The notes below the pieces were generated by a model. The model saw only the letters and a list, made by a program, of their open reading frames with translations, searched no databases and was not told the DNA's origin. This document shows, piece after piece, positions 7,001-12,244 of a stretch of DNA of 29,169 nucleotides. A program made the translations under genes and the position numbers. Every line of letters begins with the position of its first letter. Within the stretch, counting starts at the first letter, position 1. This stretch comes from Proruminimicrobium sp964487915. Lineage in GTDB: Bacteria; Elusimicrobiota; Endomicrobiia; Endomicrobiales; Endomicrobiaceae. The stretch lies in contig CAZASN010000007.1 of the NCBI GenBank assembly GCA_964487915.1, positions 1 through 29,169 of the forward strand, read 5' to 3'.

Positions 7001-9854
7001 CTTCAATATCTCTTTTTGCCAAATCCGCCGTATTAGTCAAAAACAAAATATCTTTGCCTTCGGCAAGCAATTTGACAACAGCCAATTTGAAAGCGTCTGA
7101 TTTTCCTGCTCCCGTACCGAGTTCAACAACGCCGTTTTTAACCATCACAGCAGCGCTTATTATCTGTCTTGTCGTTTTATTGCTTCTACCGGCACCTTTC
7201 TTATATATACGTTCCTGTCTGTTTTGAAACATTTCAACATAATCAGCCCCAAGAACCTGAGTCGCCCATTCCAAAGTTTTTCCGTACTCAAGCCTTTCCT
7301 GTTTGCTAAGAGAGTCTTTATTAAATATTTTTTGTATAAATATTTTTATTTTTTCACGCGTTTTTTCATTCCCCAGACTCATCCATACAGCCGCAAAATA
7401 ACTGCCCAAATCTCCAAACCCTACCATAAATTCAGGCATCCATTTATGATTTATATGTCTCAATTCATGCAGCAAAAAAGTTTCAAGCAAATATTGATTT
7501 TTGATGTTTTTGTCATAATCCAAAAAAGCTTTAAGAAGAAAAGGATTCATTACAATCTTTTTTTCTTCTTTTAAAACTTCAAAAAGTTCTCCTTCTCCTT
7601 TAAGTGAAAAAATATTGTTTATTCCGGTTTCATCCAAGCCGTCTATATCCTCCATACTTGATAAACCCAAAACTTTAAGGATGCTGTTTCTTGTTTTCTC
7701 AGATACCGAATTTAAAACAGTCTTTAACAATTCTCTTTTGTCAGCAGCATCGGACATAATTGCCTGATTTTCAGCCGCTTGCTGCTGCGCTTCAAGCAAT
7801 ACTTTCTGCTGGTCGGTAAGATTTCTTTTTATCCCAAGAAATGCTAATGAACTTGTAGTAGTAAGCAATCCTGTAACAACAATAACAATAGGTAAAGTCC
7901 CTGTGAATATAAGTATAGGAAGCGTAACTAAAGTTGCAATAGCAAAAAACGCCGATAATCCCGTTGCGGCTCTTAAAGATTTTTTAACTGAATCAACTGA
8001 TTTTTGCTGTGATTCGGTACGCGATTCGGTTTTTCCGCTATCGGCTACTTTTTCAAAACTTGTTATTGTTCCTTTGTTTCCTTCTATTGTCATTTCACCG
8101 ACGTATTTATCGGTATCATCGGTTACGGTAAAAGAAAATTTATTGTTCCCGAGAGATACTATATCTGTTATCTTCGGATTTAATAACGTCATGGGAAGCG
8201 TCGCCAAAGCCTGAAAACTAATCTTGCTTTGTTCCTGCGCTATTTTGTAATAAGTTTCTTCCGCCGCTTTCGTATCGCCGGTTACGTTAGGTGTAATTAC
8301 TATATTTGTTATATTTTTCTGAGCCAGCAAATCAGATACTCCCTGCGTATGAAAACCGCCGGTAATAACTATGTATATTTCTTTTGCGTCTTTCAGAGAG
8401 GACATTACTTTTTCAAGTTCGCTTGTTCCGGAGACATTTACAAGAAGTTTATTTGTATTTTTAATTCCGTCAATATTTGCCAAAAAGTAGTTGTTTCTGG
8501 CTAAGTTAATCGCATAAAATTTGTCTGATATGTTCTCATATTCAGATATTGCGGCAATTTGTCTGTCATCAATATATTTAACCCATAAATGTTTAAATTT
8601 ATCAATATTAGCCTGATAATACTTGCAGTCGTCGGAAGTTATTTTGCTTGTAAGATAGTCTCTGTAATATTTAATAAAATTGCTTATAAATACAACTTCT
8701 TCTTCGGCTTTGTTTGCCGCAAATTTATCATTAATTTCATCTTTAAAATTCTGTTCTTCTTTTATCAGCTGTAAAGGATTTATTTTCTGGCTTAATTCCA
8801 TATAAGCAAAAAACTTTTCCAGTTCCGGAAAATTTACGGAAAGATTTAAGTTATATTGTCTTGAAAGTTTTACGATATACCCGTAAAGTTTATCCATCTG
8901 CTGGAAATTCTGCGTTGAATCAACCAGCATTTTATATGCGTTATACGGAAGAACTTCTTTTAATTTAAGAACGAACATCTGCAATTCCTGCGTTGTTCTC
9001 GTATAATCAATATTTTTTTGGCTTTCCATCAAACGCATATACAATGCAAGATTTTCATAATTATTTATGTCAATGCCCAGTTTTTCGGCATGTTTTGACA
9101 TCAGTACGAAATATTTCTTCGGGTCGGTATTTCCGGAAACATAACTTGCCGATAATTCTTCAATCTTCTTCTGCTGTCTGTTGTAATAATTATTTTGTAA
9201 AGTTTTTACCGTTTTCTGAATTTCGTCCAATAAAAAATTTATATTATTTTGATTATCTATGAGAGTTCCGAATCTTTTTAAGTTGTCAAAATACTGTTCT
9301 TTATTTTCAAGACCTTTTATAAGCTCGGTTTTGTTTTTTAAGGCCGAATAATATTCGGCGCCGGTTAAACGGCCCGTATCTATAAGCTTATCCATTATAG
9401 CGTTTCTTACGTTTTCTTCTTTTGCGTCGGTAAGCCATTTTGTGCTTACCTGTCCGTAAGCGCCTTCAAGATAAATATTTTTAACGCCGTATTTTGAATC
9501 AAAAAGGTCAATAATTCTGCTTATATTTCTTTGAACTTCAGGATGGCTGTGCAGATCCTGAATATTAATAACTACCTTATCACTGCCTCTGTAATCTGCG
9601 GTTGTGATTTTACCATAACTGTACGGGAGTTCAAAATCCTGAAAAATCTGTTTAAATTGCGCAGTTGTTCTGTTATTATCCATAACGGAAGCAACGGCCT
9701 GCCCGTAAACGGATGTTAAAAGGAAACAGTTAATTACGACTATCGCCGTAATTTTCATAAACGTCATTGAAAGAATCCATCCGCTTGTTTGCGAATAAGC
9801 GCGAAGAATTTTTTCTTTCGCTATTCCCTTTAAAAGATTTTTAAATATGTTCAT
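1..9854 (-). CDS. giant multidomain membrane protein: ChaN/TIKI-like, HExxH, SecA-like ATPase, C39-like peptidase, GA-like and 67-aa repeats (3' partial)
   Basis: A single frame stays open from an ATG at 9854 (preceded by a GGGGG ribosome site) to the left edge, giving 3,284 codons with no stop, so the C-terminus lies outside. Order seen by translation: hydrophobic segment (residues 33-51), ChaN/EreA/TIKI-like domain (about 70-510), TM hairpin (about 631-668), HELRH (796-800), SecA-like ATPase (about 905-1465), coiled helical region, about ten TM segments (1724-2105), C39-like peptidase (about 2165-2315), Pro/Glu/Thr linker, eight GA-like modules (about 2420-2900), then 67-residue tandem repeats (from about 2940). 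Spot checks of the codon phase at five widely spaced motifs agree with one uninterrupted frame. I know no characterised protein with this architecture. Giant proteins are reported from Omnitrophota and relatives. The role is inferred only: a membrane-bound ATP-driven export or processing machine, or a contact-dependent surface protein. Confidence 0.9.
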   Translation of the reverse strand, partial: MNIFKNLLKGIAKEKILRAYSQTSGWILSMTFMKITAIVVINCFLLTSVYGQAVASVMDNNRTTAQFKQIFQDFELPYSYGKITTADYRGSDKVVINIQDLHSHPEVQRNISRIIDLFDSKYGVKNIYLEGAYGQVSTKWLTDAKEENVRNAIMDKLIDTGRLTGAEYYSALKNKTELIKGLENKEQYFDNLKRFGTLIDNQNNINFLLDEIQKTVKTLQNNYYNRQQKKIEELSASYVSGNTDPKKYFVLMSKHAEKLGIDINNYENLALYMRLMESQKNIDYTRTTQELQMFVLKLKEVLPYNAYKMLVDSTQNFQQMDKLYGYIVKLSRQYNLNLSVNFPELEKFFAYMELSQKINPLQLIKEEQNFKDEINDKFAANKAEEEVVFISNFIKYYRDYLTSKITSDDCKYYQANIDKFKHLWVKYIDDRQIAAISEYENISDKFYAINLARNNYFLANIDGIKNTNKLLVNVSGTSELEKVMSSLKDAKEIYIVITGGFHTQGVSDLLAQKNITNIVITPNVTGDTKAAEETYYKIAQEQSKISFQALATLPMTLLNPKITDIVSLGNNKFSFTVTDDTDKYVGEMTIEGNKGTITSFEKVADSGKTESRTESQQKSVDSVKKSLRAATGLSAFFAIATLVTLPILIFTGTLPIVIVVTGLLTTTSSLAFLGIKRNLTDQQKVLLEAQQQAAENQAIMSDAADKRELLKTVLNSVSEKTRNSILKVLGLSSMEDIDGLDETGINNIFSLKGEGELFEVLKEEKKIVMNPFLLKAFLDYDKNIKNQYLLETFLLHELRHINHKWMPEFMVGFGDLGSYFAAVWMSLGNEKTREKIKIFIQKIFNKDSLSKQERLEYGKTLEWATQVLGADYVEMFQNRQERIYKKGAGRSNKTTRQIISAAVMVKNGVVELGTGAGKSDAFKLAVVKLLAEGKDILFLTNTADLAKRDIEAMFRFVYDNEEEMIKLGVIKTDAQTKKPLPLQFGFVHESDDSKNVLYSWDSKNKTVITENTTKKDVYRRARVVAGSSMSAFVWDRQKDLKANADEKTITQKKWRLLIDEIHRPLIQGANDTFTISEGNRDNFIESALFQRLAGDVAGILDGSYYTIEGRKVKINTSKKAEIVSAFRNLSKSIAIKDGAKIDFDGLSDDEILAFVENSLIAMYVYKPGRDYLISVTHIAEKPDSKFIKIVLLDQTTMETRESVKMSNNLHLAVEFVVQRQIAASKKEFLSYKGHQIIWSFETKQDLSMTVNAFLEDKEVIEGYAGATGTIDSYAVHALYGKDVISLGSEGGSKPVMIAQFLTENREKQLEKIFETVNKIDAIDGKPEDTKTVTFIRVSNPAEALVQKESLEKQLPQSRTKNKIYVITDPDNLPVIPGTDKKPATIEEALEILTAIPGMIIIGTNLIATGIDPKPQGTVERLVSINTVFDRDQSIWNQFKARIGRSGTKGFFIDILNLSEIDREEMTEEDLAILKSKISQKHNTVTDSQEQQQRTEQLVSGIENVSDAEKGFISSFMSDDSNIFNDAAVENGEIKSYGKSQAIIDSIVQIRDSSTNSELSGIMQIQRYGKDYWNVIKQYADARKAYDSDQWIITLFAMTREEFKKAHEDITDEDIENLRLKIVESFDKAWSDLAVALSDANYNLSNVFKNEIFQSFSQFAELDQETEKVALLARVTDNFAVKAQLAAYEQAKGEKFKDIEITLTQKQTAKNVSKTANKVLGNVLKYSIMLVKGLIIGFAGVALMKIFTGAVVIGISFSPAALVIAAIVFFIILFNFAIKPLINKINSELQRNGSNSALGKYAGTGDSKYRKDAFKSYLNKLLSSVMQISSITALGILIMAIAFGTPTLIMTALISAGVSVIAAIVFIVSNRNIVPNLQTVKNIKTTSSSQQSKTSAVTTGFMIGIIGLISFIFLPAVFPAVSLLSSAVLAVAGMGSFIAAKYVLPKKLFNERESASRKTFFTYAGITLGCILPAFILVKLGIITLPIIGVALSSLFPLMLILGVVGVSFYMYKMKYINKPVKNITKTNKVVNFLKIFSPLAAVSVAILFSVIKGAALITAVTSMISPVGLMIGVALAVVFIALLYFEKTRPVAKLLLSVIGFATPLAGSAGQVERVKTTQDYIELNQLLAEIQTNASITEQQKTRLEELLNLSAMPLTDRKNLFDFIKNGGDIFNCASDAVSKVLKTSFSGSVSGALYLTDAIAKNLFMTDENIYTSMQAIKDILEQKTNKTYNGYNVTITGMLEALSKPGDQVIALVQGGAVLNNGEDHYIYLEVTAAGTISISDGENVTEVSKEGLEEYLKNTYNGWSEGSILTSKNITNGRALSKEEMLAEKGAEEGGEETPAEEPQTPPEEEKPAEAPQAPAQEEPKQETPVETAAPEQPATQEPTAEPTAAPTAEPTVEPTVAPTAEPQVVEQEPVVNLDAEREAAINIVRDLSYLSSDQKSNFINKINSADSVDGINSIVKDARDANQEAKTAQEAAEAAASATPTPTEVAVETVEATVTPIATITDVAVTLAPEEDPLASAKESAKATIDGLGSLSSDQKSGYKSSIDGATSQSAIDGIVSEAIQANNDAAAAEEAAQLENAKTAAKATIDGLGNLSSDQKSGYKSRIDGAASQSEIDGIVSEAVQADNEAASTQLASAKESAKGTIDGLGNLSSDQKSGYKSRIDGAASQSEIDGIVSEAVQADNEAASTQLASAKESAKGTIDGLNLTTDQKNGYKARIDAAASQSEIDGIVSEATQASAANDLETAKTAAKTVIDGLNLTTDQKNGYKTRIDAAGSQAEIDAILAEADQTQLAAAKETAKTTIDGLNLTTDQKNGYKARIDAAGSQAEIDAILAEANQTQLAAAKETAKTTIDGLTYLTQEQKDNYKSLIDAATSQTEIDAIIADAQEKNIPQFTRSIDAVLNALGIVLPSGFSLSASLTNSILSQEILPGDTFDTWIARLISSGFKAQIQAEIDAYSIQEEIAVVVNLIETKLAEYSSLSDADKFLAKQMMWGWIERLRELGADASVINDLKAKVDALGATQAEIDLEIAANVKLINDKLAEYSSLSDADKFLAKQMMWGWIERLRELGADASVINDLKAKVDALGATQAEIDLEIAAHIKLINDKLAEYPSLSDADKFLAKKMMWGWIERLRELGADASVINDLKAKVDALGATQAEIDLEIAAHIKLINDKLAEYPSLSDADKFLAKKMMWGWIERLRELGADASVINDLKAKVDALGATQAEIDLEIAAHIKLINDKLAEYPSLSDADKFLAKKMMWGWIERLRELGADAS
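1165..2595 (-). repeat. eight GA-like three-helix modules (PF01468/FIVAR-like) in the giant protein
   Basis: Eight in-frame modules follow the pattern AK-x-x-A-x-x-x-IDGL-x-x-L(S/T)-x-x-QK-x-x-(Y)-x-x-x-ID-x-A-x-S-Q-x-x-ID-x-I-x-x-EA, which is the GA/FIVAR consensus known from Gram-positive surface proteins such as Ebh. The IDGL codons lie near 1267, 1411, 1559, 1719, 1890, 2059 and 2250, and a more divergent first module lies near 2510. Two neighbouring modules (near 1890 and 2059) repeat with a 171-bp period and are almost identical at DNA level. Others are 49-61 residues long because of variable Ala/Glu/Gln linkers. The fold assignment does not imply albumin binding. Confidence 0.75.
2285..2880 (-). 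other. Pro/Glu/Thr-rich low-complexity linker segments
   Basis: Translated segments at about 2600-2880 and 2285-2420 consist largely of Pro, Glu, Ala and Thr, with short repeats such as PTAEPTAAPTAEPTVEP and PTPTEVAVETVEATVTP. They flank the first GA-like module. Such extended linkers typically span cell-wall or surface layers and suggest the repeat tail that follows is displayed away from the membrane. Confidence 0.8.
2910..3362 (-). other. C39-like cysteine peptidase domain of the giant protein
   Basis: Residues about 2165-2315. The segment FNCASDAVSKVL places Cys2175 at the start of a helix, as in C39 (D-C-G-x-x-x-L). About 94 residues later GEDHYIYLEV places His2269, and ISDG places Asp2285, 16 residues after the histidine, matching the C39 H-x(15)-D-P spacing. 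The domain ends with VSKEGLEEYLKNTYNGW, which resembles the C39 ending with a final helix and W-x-G. The glycine after the catalytic Cys is replaced by Ala and the Pro after Asp by Gly. It is probably a C39/BtlCP-type fold; catalysis is plausible but not proven. Confidence 0.65.
3524..4697 (-). other. polytopic membrane block of the giant protein
   Basis: Residues about 1720-2110 contain roughly ten hydrophobic segments in pairs: about 1724-1786, 1820-1870, 1895-1942, 1957-2009 and 2026-2085, with a shorter one near 2095-2110. Short Lys/Arg-rich loops separate the pairs (for example KPLINKINSELQRN and KYVLPKKLFNERE). The pairs are weakly alike, suggesting duplicated hairpins. The block links the SecA-like ATPase to the C39-like domain and repeat tail, so it could be an anchor or a conduit. 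Confidence 0.8.
5460..7142 (-). other. SecA-like (DEAD-family) ATPase module of the giant protein
   Basis: Residues about 905-1465 carry the helicase motifs in SecA order. These are Walker A LGTGAGKS (Lys918), then TNTADLAKRDIEAM matching the SecA VNDYLAKRD segment, and Walker B LLIDEIHRPLI (Asp1059) matching SecA DEVDSILIDEARTPLI. Then come GYAGATGTIDSYAV followed by YGKDV (1262-1269 onward) matching the SecA GMTGT segment, motif V GTNLIATGID (1402-1411) and motif VI ARIGRSGTKG (Arg1444) matching SecA RGRAGRQGD. Differences from true SecA are GAGKS for GEGKT and DEIH for DEVD. No SecA C-terminal Cys zinc tail was seen; the chain continues into TM segments instead. ATP hydrolysis is expected; the substrate is unknown. 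Confidence 0.85.
7452..7475 (-). other. HExxH metallopeptidase-like motif in the giant protein
   Basis: Residues around 793-802 read LLHELRHINHKW, with His796, Glu797 and His800 forming HExxH in a helical context. The segment lies between the TM hairpin and the SecA-like ATPase and follows a strand-like stretch (KKIVMNPFLLKAF), as is usual before the zinc helix in gluzincin-type peptidases. A third zinc ligand is not identifiable by eye. It may be an active protease domain or a chance match inside a helical linker. Confidence 0.45.
8325..9647 (-). other. ChaN/EreA/TIKI-like domain of the giant protein
   Basis: Residues about 70-510. Near the start lies an Asp-x-His segment (INIQDLHSHPEVQRN) in the place of the ChaN GE-x-H-D-N-P motif. 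It is followed by a strand ending in Glu-Gly (IYLEGAYG), as in the ChaN/EreA glutamate strand. Further on are RNNYFLANI, resembling the R-D-x-x-M-A helix, and VITGGFHTQGV with His502, resembling the terminal G-x-x-H motif. These motifs occur in the right order for the haem-binding/erythromycin-esterase/TIKI superfamily. A long helical insertion (about residues 150-450) separates the early and late motifs. The assignment is by motif order alone; activity (hydrolase or ligand binding) cannot be told. Confidence 0.5.
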
Positions 9855-9864
9855 TTTAACCCCC

Positions 9865-9917
9865 ATTTTGCGTTGTATAAAACGCAAAATAGCTCGGCTT
9901 TATACAAGCCGAGCTAT
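9865..9917 (-). promoter_or_regulatory. two tandem perfect hairpins in front of the giant gene
   Basis: Reading the minus strand, a 12-bp stem (9917-9906 with 9900-9889, 5-base loop) encloses the stop codon of the 200-aa gene. A second, 10-bp stem (9890-9881 with 9874-9865, 6-base loop) follows immediately and ends at the base before the GGGGG ribosome site. The two share two bases. Neither is followed by a T-run, so classic intrinsic termination is unlikely. Control of translation start, mRNA processing or stability of the giant cistron is plausible. Confidence 0.6.
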
Positions 9918-10502
9918 CATATTATTTTTATTTATTGTATTTATAATATTGTCATCGCTACTTATATTACGTCTTGTCAGTAATATATATAGTAATAACA
10001 ACATTATATTAAATTTTATAAACATATCCAGACATCGCACTTTATCTCTTTCTAAAATTCTGTAATTAAGCAATTTATGATAGGTAACGCTTACAAAATT
10101 ATCAGATACATTCAAATATTTGATTTTATTAACAAAATTAAGAGAATTTATTATATTGTTTGGTATTATAGAATATCCTGCTGATGCCCTTGCGCTGCTT
10201 CCTTCTTTAGCTTTTTTATCTTTATGTTTTTGTGAAGAAGAATCCTTTGCAACATTAGTTTTATTGACTGTTTCAATAAACATTTTTGATATGGCATTTA
10301 CCGGCAATGTTGATACGGAAAAAAATTGAGATAACAAAGTATCGGCCGATACTCTCATAGAATCCGTGAACGTTAAATTAATATTTGTAAACGTTACGGA
10401 TTCAGCCGAACCTGCTATAATGCAAAACAGAACCGCACAAGCAATAACCTTGTGCAATAATTTCACAGTACTTTTTGAAAAGTTTACTGTTAATCTGTCC
10501 AT
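9900..10502 (-). CDS. hypothetical protein with N- and C-terminal hydrophobic segments (200 aa)
   Basis: Not recognised. The N-terminal part has a basic stretch and then a hydrophobic core (KVIACAVLFCIIAGSAES), which reads as a signal peptide or signal anchor at about residues 18-35. The middle contains a highly charged Ser/Lys patch (SSSQKHKDKKAKEGSS, near residue 90). A second hydrophobic segment (FNIMLLLLYILL) lies near residue 165 before a short polar tail. The ATG at 10502 has an AGGAG site. The gene begins 12 bp after the YD-repeat gene and ends inside the hairpin before the giant gene, so all three are probably one transcript. It might be an accessory or substrate of the giant protein; that is inference only. 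Confidence 0.75.
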   Translation of the reverse strand: MDRLTVNFSKSTVKLLHKVIACAVLFCIIAGSAESVTFTNINLTFTDSMRVSADTLLSQFFSVSTLPVNAISKMFIETVNKTNVAKDSSSQKHKDKKAKEGSSARASAGYSIIPNNIINSLNFVNKIKYLNVSDNFVSVTYHKLLNYRILERDKVRCLDMFIKFNIMLLLLYILLTRRNISSDDNIINTINKNNMIARLV

Positions 10503-10514
10503 AACTCTCCTGCT

Positions 10515-12152
10515 TTAATTCCCCGAACTTTGTGAATTCAAATACTCCTGTAAAATACTGTTTAAATCCAAATCCGACATATCTCCGGCAGTTCCTTCAG
10601 CGTATCTCTTCTCTATAAGACTTGAAAAAGATAATATTTTTACAATTTCAGAAGCCGAAGGTTCAGAGCCGTAGCTTTCAAGAACTATCCACTGCGTCTG
10701 ATTTTTCATAACAGTCAGTTTGTTTGTAGTGGCATCCCATACGCCTATTAACTGCCCGTTATGATAAATATTTTTTGTTATTATTCTGTCGTTAAACGTA
10801 GTATATACGTCTTCTTTGCTCTGGTTATACCAGGTCGTTGTCTGGGTTGTATTGTTAAAAACAAAAACAAGAGTGTTGCCGTTCCAGCTGTATTCTTTTA
10901 TTGTTTCGCCGTTTGCGTCTTTTGTATAAGTCTGTCTTCCCAATTCATCGTAATAAGTTATTGAACCGTCCTGCTCGTTTTTAACATAAGCGAGAACTTT
11001 TGTTCCGTCAGGATTTGTTTCTCCTTCTCTGTAAACATATGTTTCCAAAAGATTGCCGTCCTGATCTCTTGATTCCAAAATATTTCCCGTTGCGTCATAA
11101 ACGTTGTTTTTTGCGTCTTCCGTATAAGTATTTCTGGTTATGGTAGTCCATTTGCCGTCTTCTCCCAAAGTAACGGAAAACATAAGTTTTGATCCGTTCC
11201 AAAAACATTGTTTTATAACGGTGCCTTCGGCGTTTACCGTTTTATCTTCTTTGCCGTTCGTATAATAAGTCACTTCGCCGGTTCTGGGATTTATTATCTC
11301 AGACAAAACCTGATTGCCGTTTGAATCCTGCTTGTATACAAATTTTGAAATAACAAAACCGTCTGCGTCTTTCGTAACGGTAGCAGAACCTTTTTCATCA
11401 AAAAAAGTCGTAGTATGAACAAGTTCAAGAGGAGAGTCAAGACTGTCTCTTTTGTACTGATAATTTTCTCTGGAAACTAAAAGACCGTGGCTGCCTGTTT
11501 TGTCTTTCTGGATTACCGTTAAAGTTTTTCCGTCTTCGCCTCTTTCGTAGCTTATATCCTGATACTGGCATGCCGATAATATATAACCGTCCGCGTCATA
11601 AACGGCGACTTCTCTGCCAAATTCATCGTATGTCGTTTTTGTTTTTGACATTTCATCGGTAATATAACTTAACGTTTTGCCGTATTTGTCGTAATTGTAA
11701 GTTCTTGTAAGATTTCCCTGATTGTCGTATTCTTTTGAAACCGCGCCGGCTGCATTGTATTGTCTGTATCCCAAAAGTTCTCCGAATTCATTTTTGACTT
11801 CAGCGATATCGGTTCCTGAAATTTTGGTGCTTATGCTTGTTAAATTACCTTGAGCGTCAATGCTTTTTGTCGTCCCGCCCAATGAAAAACTCATTGAACC
11901 GTCTTTCGATATGCTTAATGACATTTTACCGTCGGGAGTATAATACAACCTGTTGCCTGAAGAATCCGTCGCGACAACCGGTCTGTTTGGAAGTATATTG
12001 ACCATCATTTTAGGGGTTGCAAAATTTCTTAAGTCGGCAACGGTCCTGCCTTCGGGGCCGAACGTATACGGAGAAGGCGCTTCTAAAAAAGATGCCCCTG
12101 CGTTACCTGCCGTTAACACAAGAGATAATACCAAAACAATCATATTTTTCAT
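10515..12152 (-). CDS. secreted YD/RHS-like repeat protein (545 aa)
   Basis: The N-terminus is a clear signal peptide (MKNMIVLVLSLVLTAGNAGA), followed by a Pro/Gly-rich lead and then a chain of short beta-type repeats. These are of YD character: YDNQGNLTRTYNYDKYGK, TYDEFGREVAVYDADG, FFDEKGSATVTKDADG, VYDATGNILESRDQDG and YYDELGRQTYTKDANG. Longer units recur as well, with IKEYSWNGNTLVF and IKQCFWNGSKLMF at matching places. YD repeats build the beta-spiral shells of RHS/teneurin proteins and bind carbohydrate or enclose toxins. This protein lacks the RHS core and any recognisable C-terminal toxin; its end is a short helical tail. The start has a strong GGAGGAGG ribosome site (12161-12169). It heads the unit leading to the giant gene. 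Confidence 0.85.
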   Translation of the reverse strand: MKNMIVLVLSLVLTAGNAGASFLEAPSPYTFGPEGRTVADLRNFATPKMMVNILPNRPVVATDSSGNRLYYTPDGKMSLSISKDGSMSFSLGGTTKSIDAQGNLTSISTKISGTDIAEVKNEFGELLGYRQYNAAGAVSKEYDNQGNLTRTYNYDKYGKTLSYITDEMSKTKTTYDEFGREVAVYDADGYILSACQYQDISYERGEDGKTLTVIQKDKTGSHGLLVSRENYQYKRDSLDSPLELVHTTTFFDEKGSATVTKDADGFVISKFVYKQDSNGNQVLSEIINPRTGEVTYYTNGKEDKTVNAEGTVIKQCFWNGSKLMFSVTLGEDGKWTTITRNTYTEDAKNNVYDATGNILESRDQDGNLLETYVYREGETNPDGTKVLAYVKNEQDGSITYYDELGRQTYTKDANGETIKEYSWNGNTLVFVFNNTTQTTTWYNQSKEDVYTTFNDRIITKNIYHNGQLIGVWDATTNKLTVMKNQTQWIVLESYGSEPSASEIVKILSFSSLIEKRYAEGTAGDMSDLDLNSILQEYLNSQSSGN

Positions 12153-12187
12153 CTTTTTTACCTCCTCCCTATTTTTCCCTCAAACAA

Positions 12188-12193
12188 ATTATA
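12188..12193 (-). promoter_or_regulatory. possible -10 box of the YD/giant-gene unit
   Basis: A perfect TATAAT on the minus strand lies about 36 bp upstream of the YD-repeat start codon. This would give a leader of roughly 28 nt. No convincing -35 is found at 16-18 bp, so the call is tentative. It falls within the 92-bp gap that separates this unit from the upstream gene. Confidence 0.35.
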
Positions 12194-12244
12194 CAAACTC
12201 TGTCTGAAAAATAATAGAAAAAATTGTGAAAAATTTGTGAAATT

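Noticed and set aside
5460..7142. Canonical secA gene
   Set aside because: The ATPase is embedded in a giant membrane protein, has GAGKS/DEIH variants and lacks the SecA C-terminal region.
9889..9917. Intrinsic terminator after the 200-aa gene
   Set aside because: The stem is strong but no T-run follows on the minus strand; the next bases begin the second hairpin.
9847..10329. Small plus-strand frames opposite the 200-aa gene
   Set aside because: They have no recognisable domain and overlap a gene with signal peptide, good ribosome site and operon context.
10515..12152. RHS toxin or contact-dependent inhibition protein
   Set aside because: There is no RHS core box and no variable C-terminal toxin domain, and no immunity-like gene follows directly.
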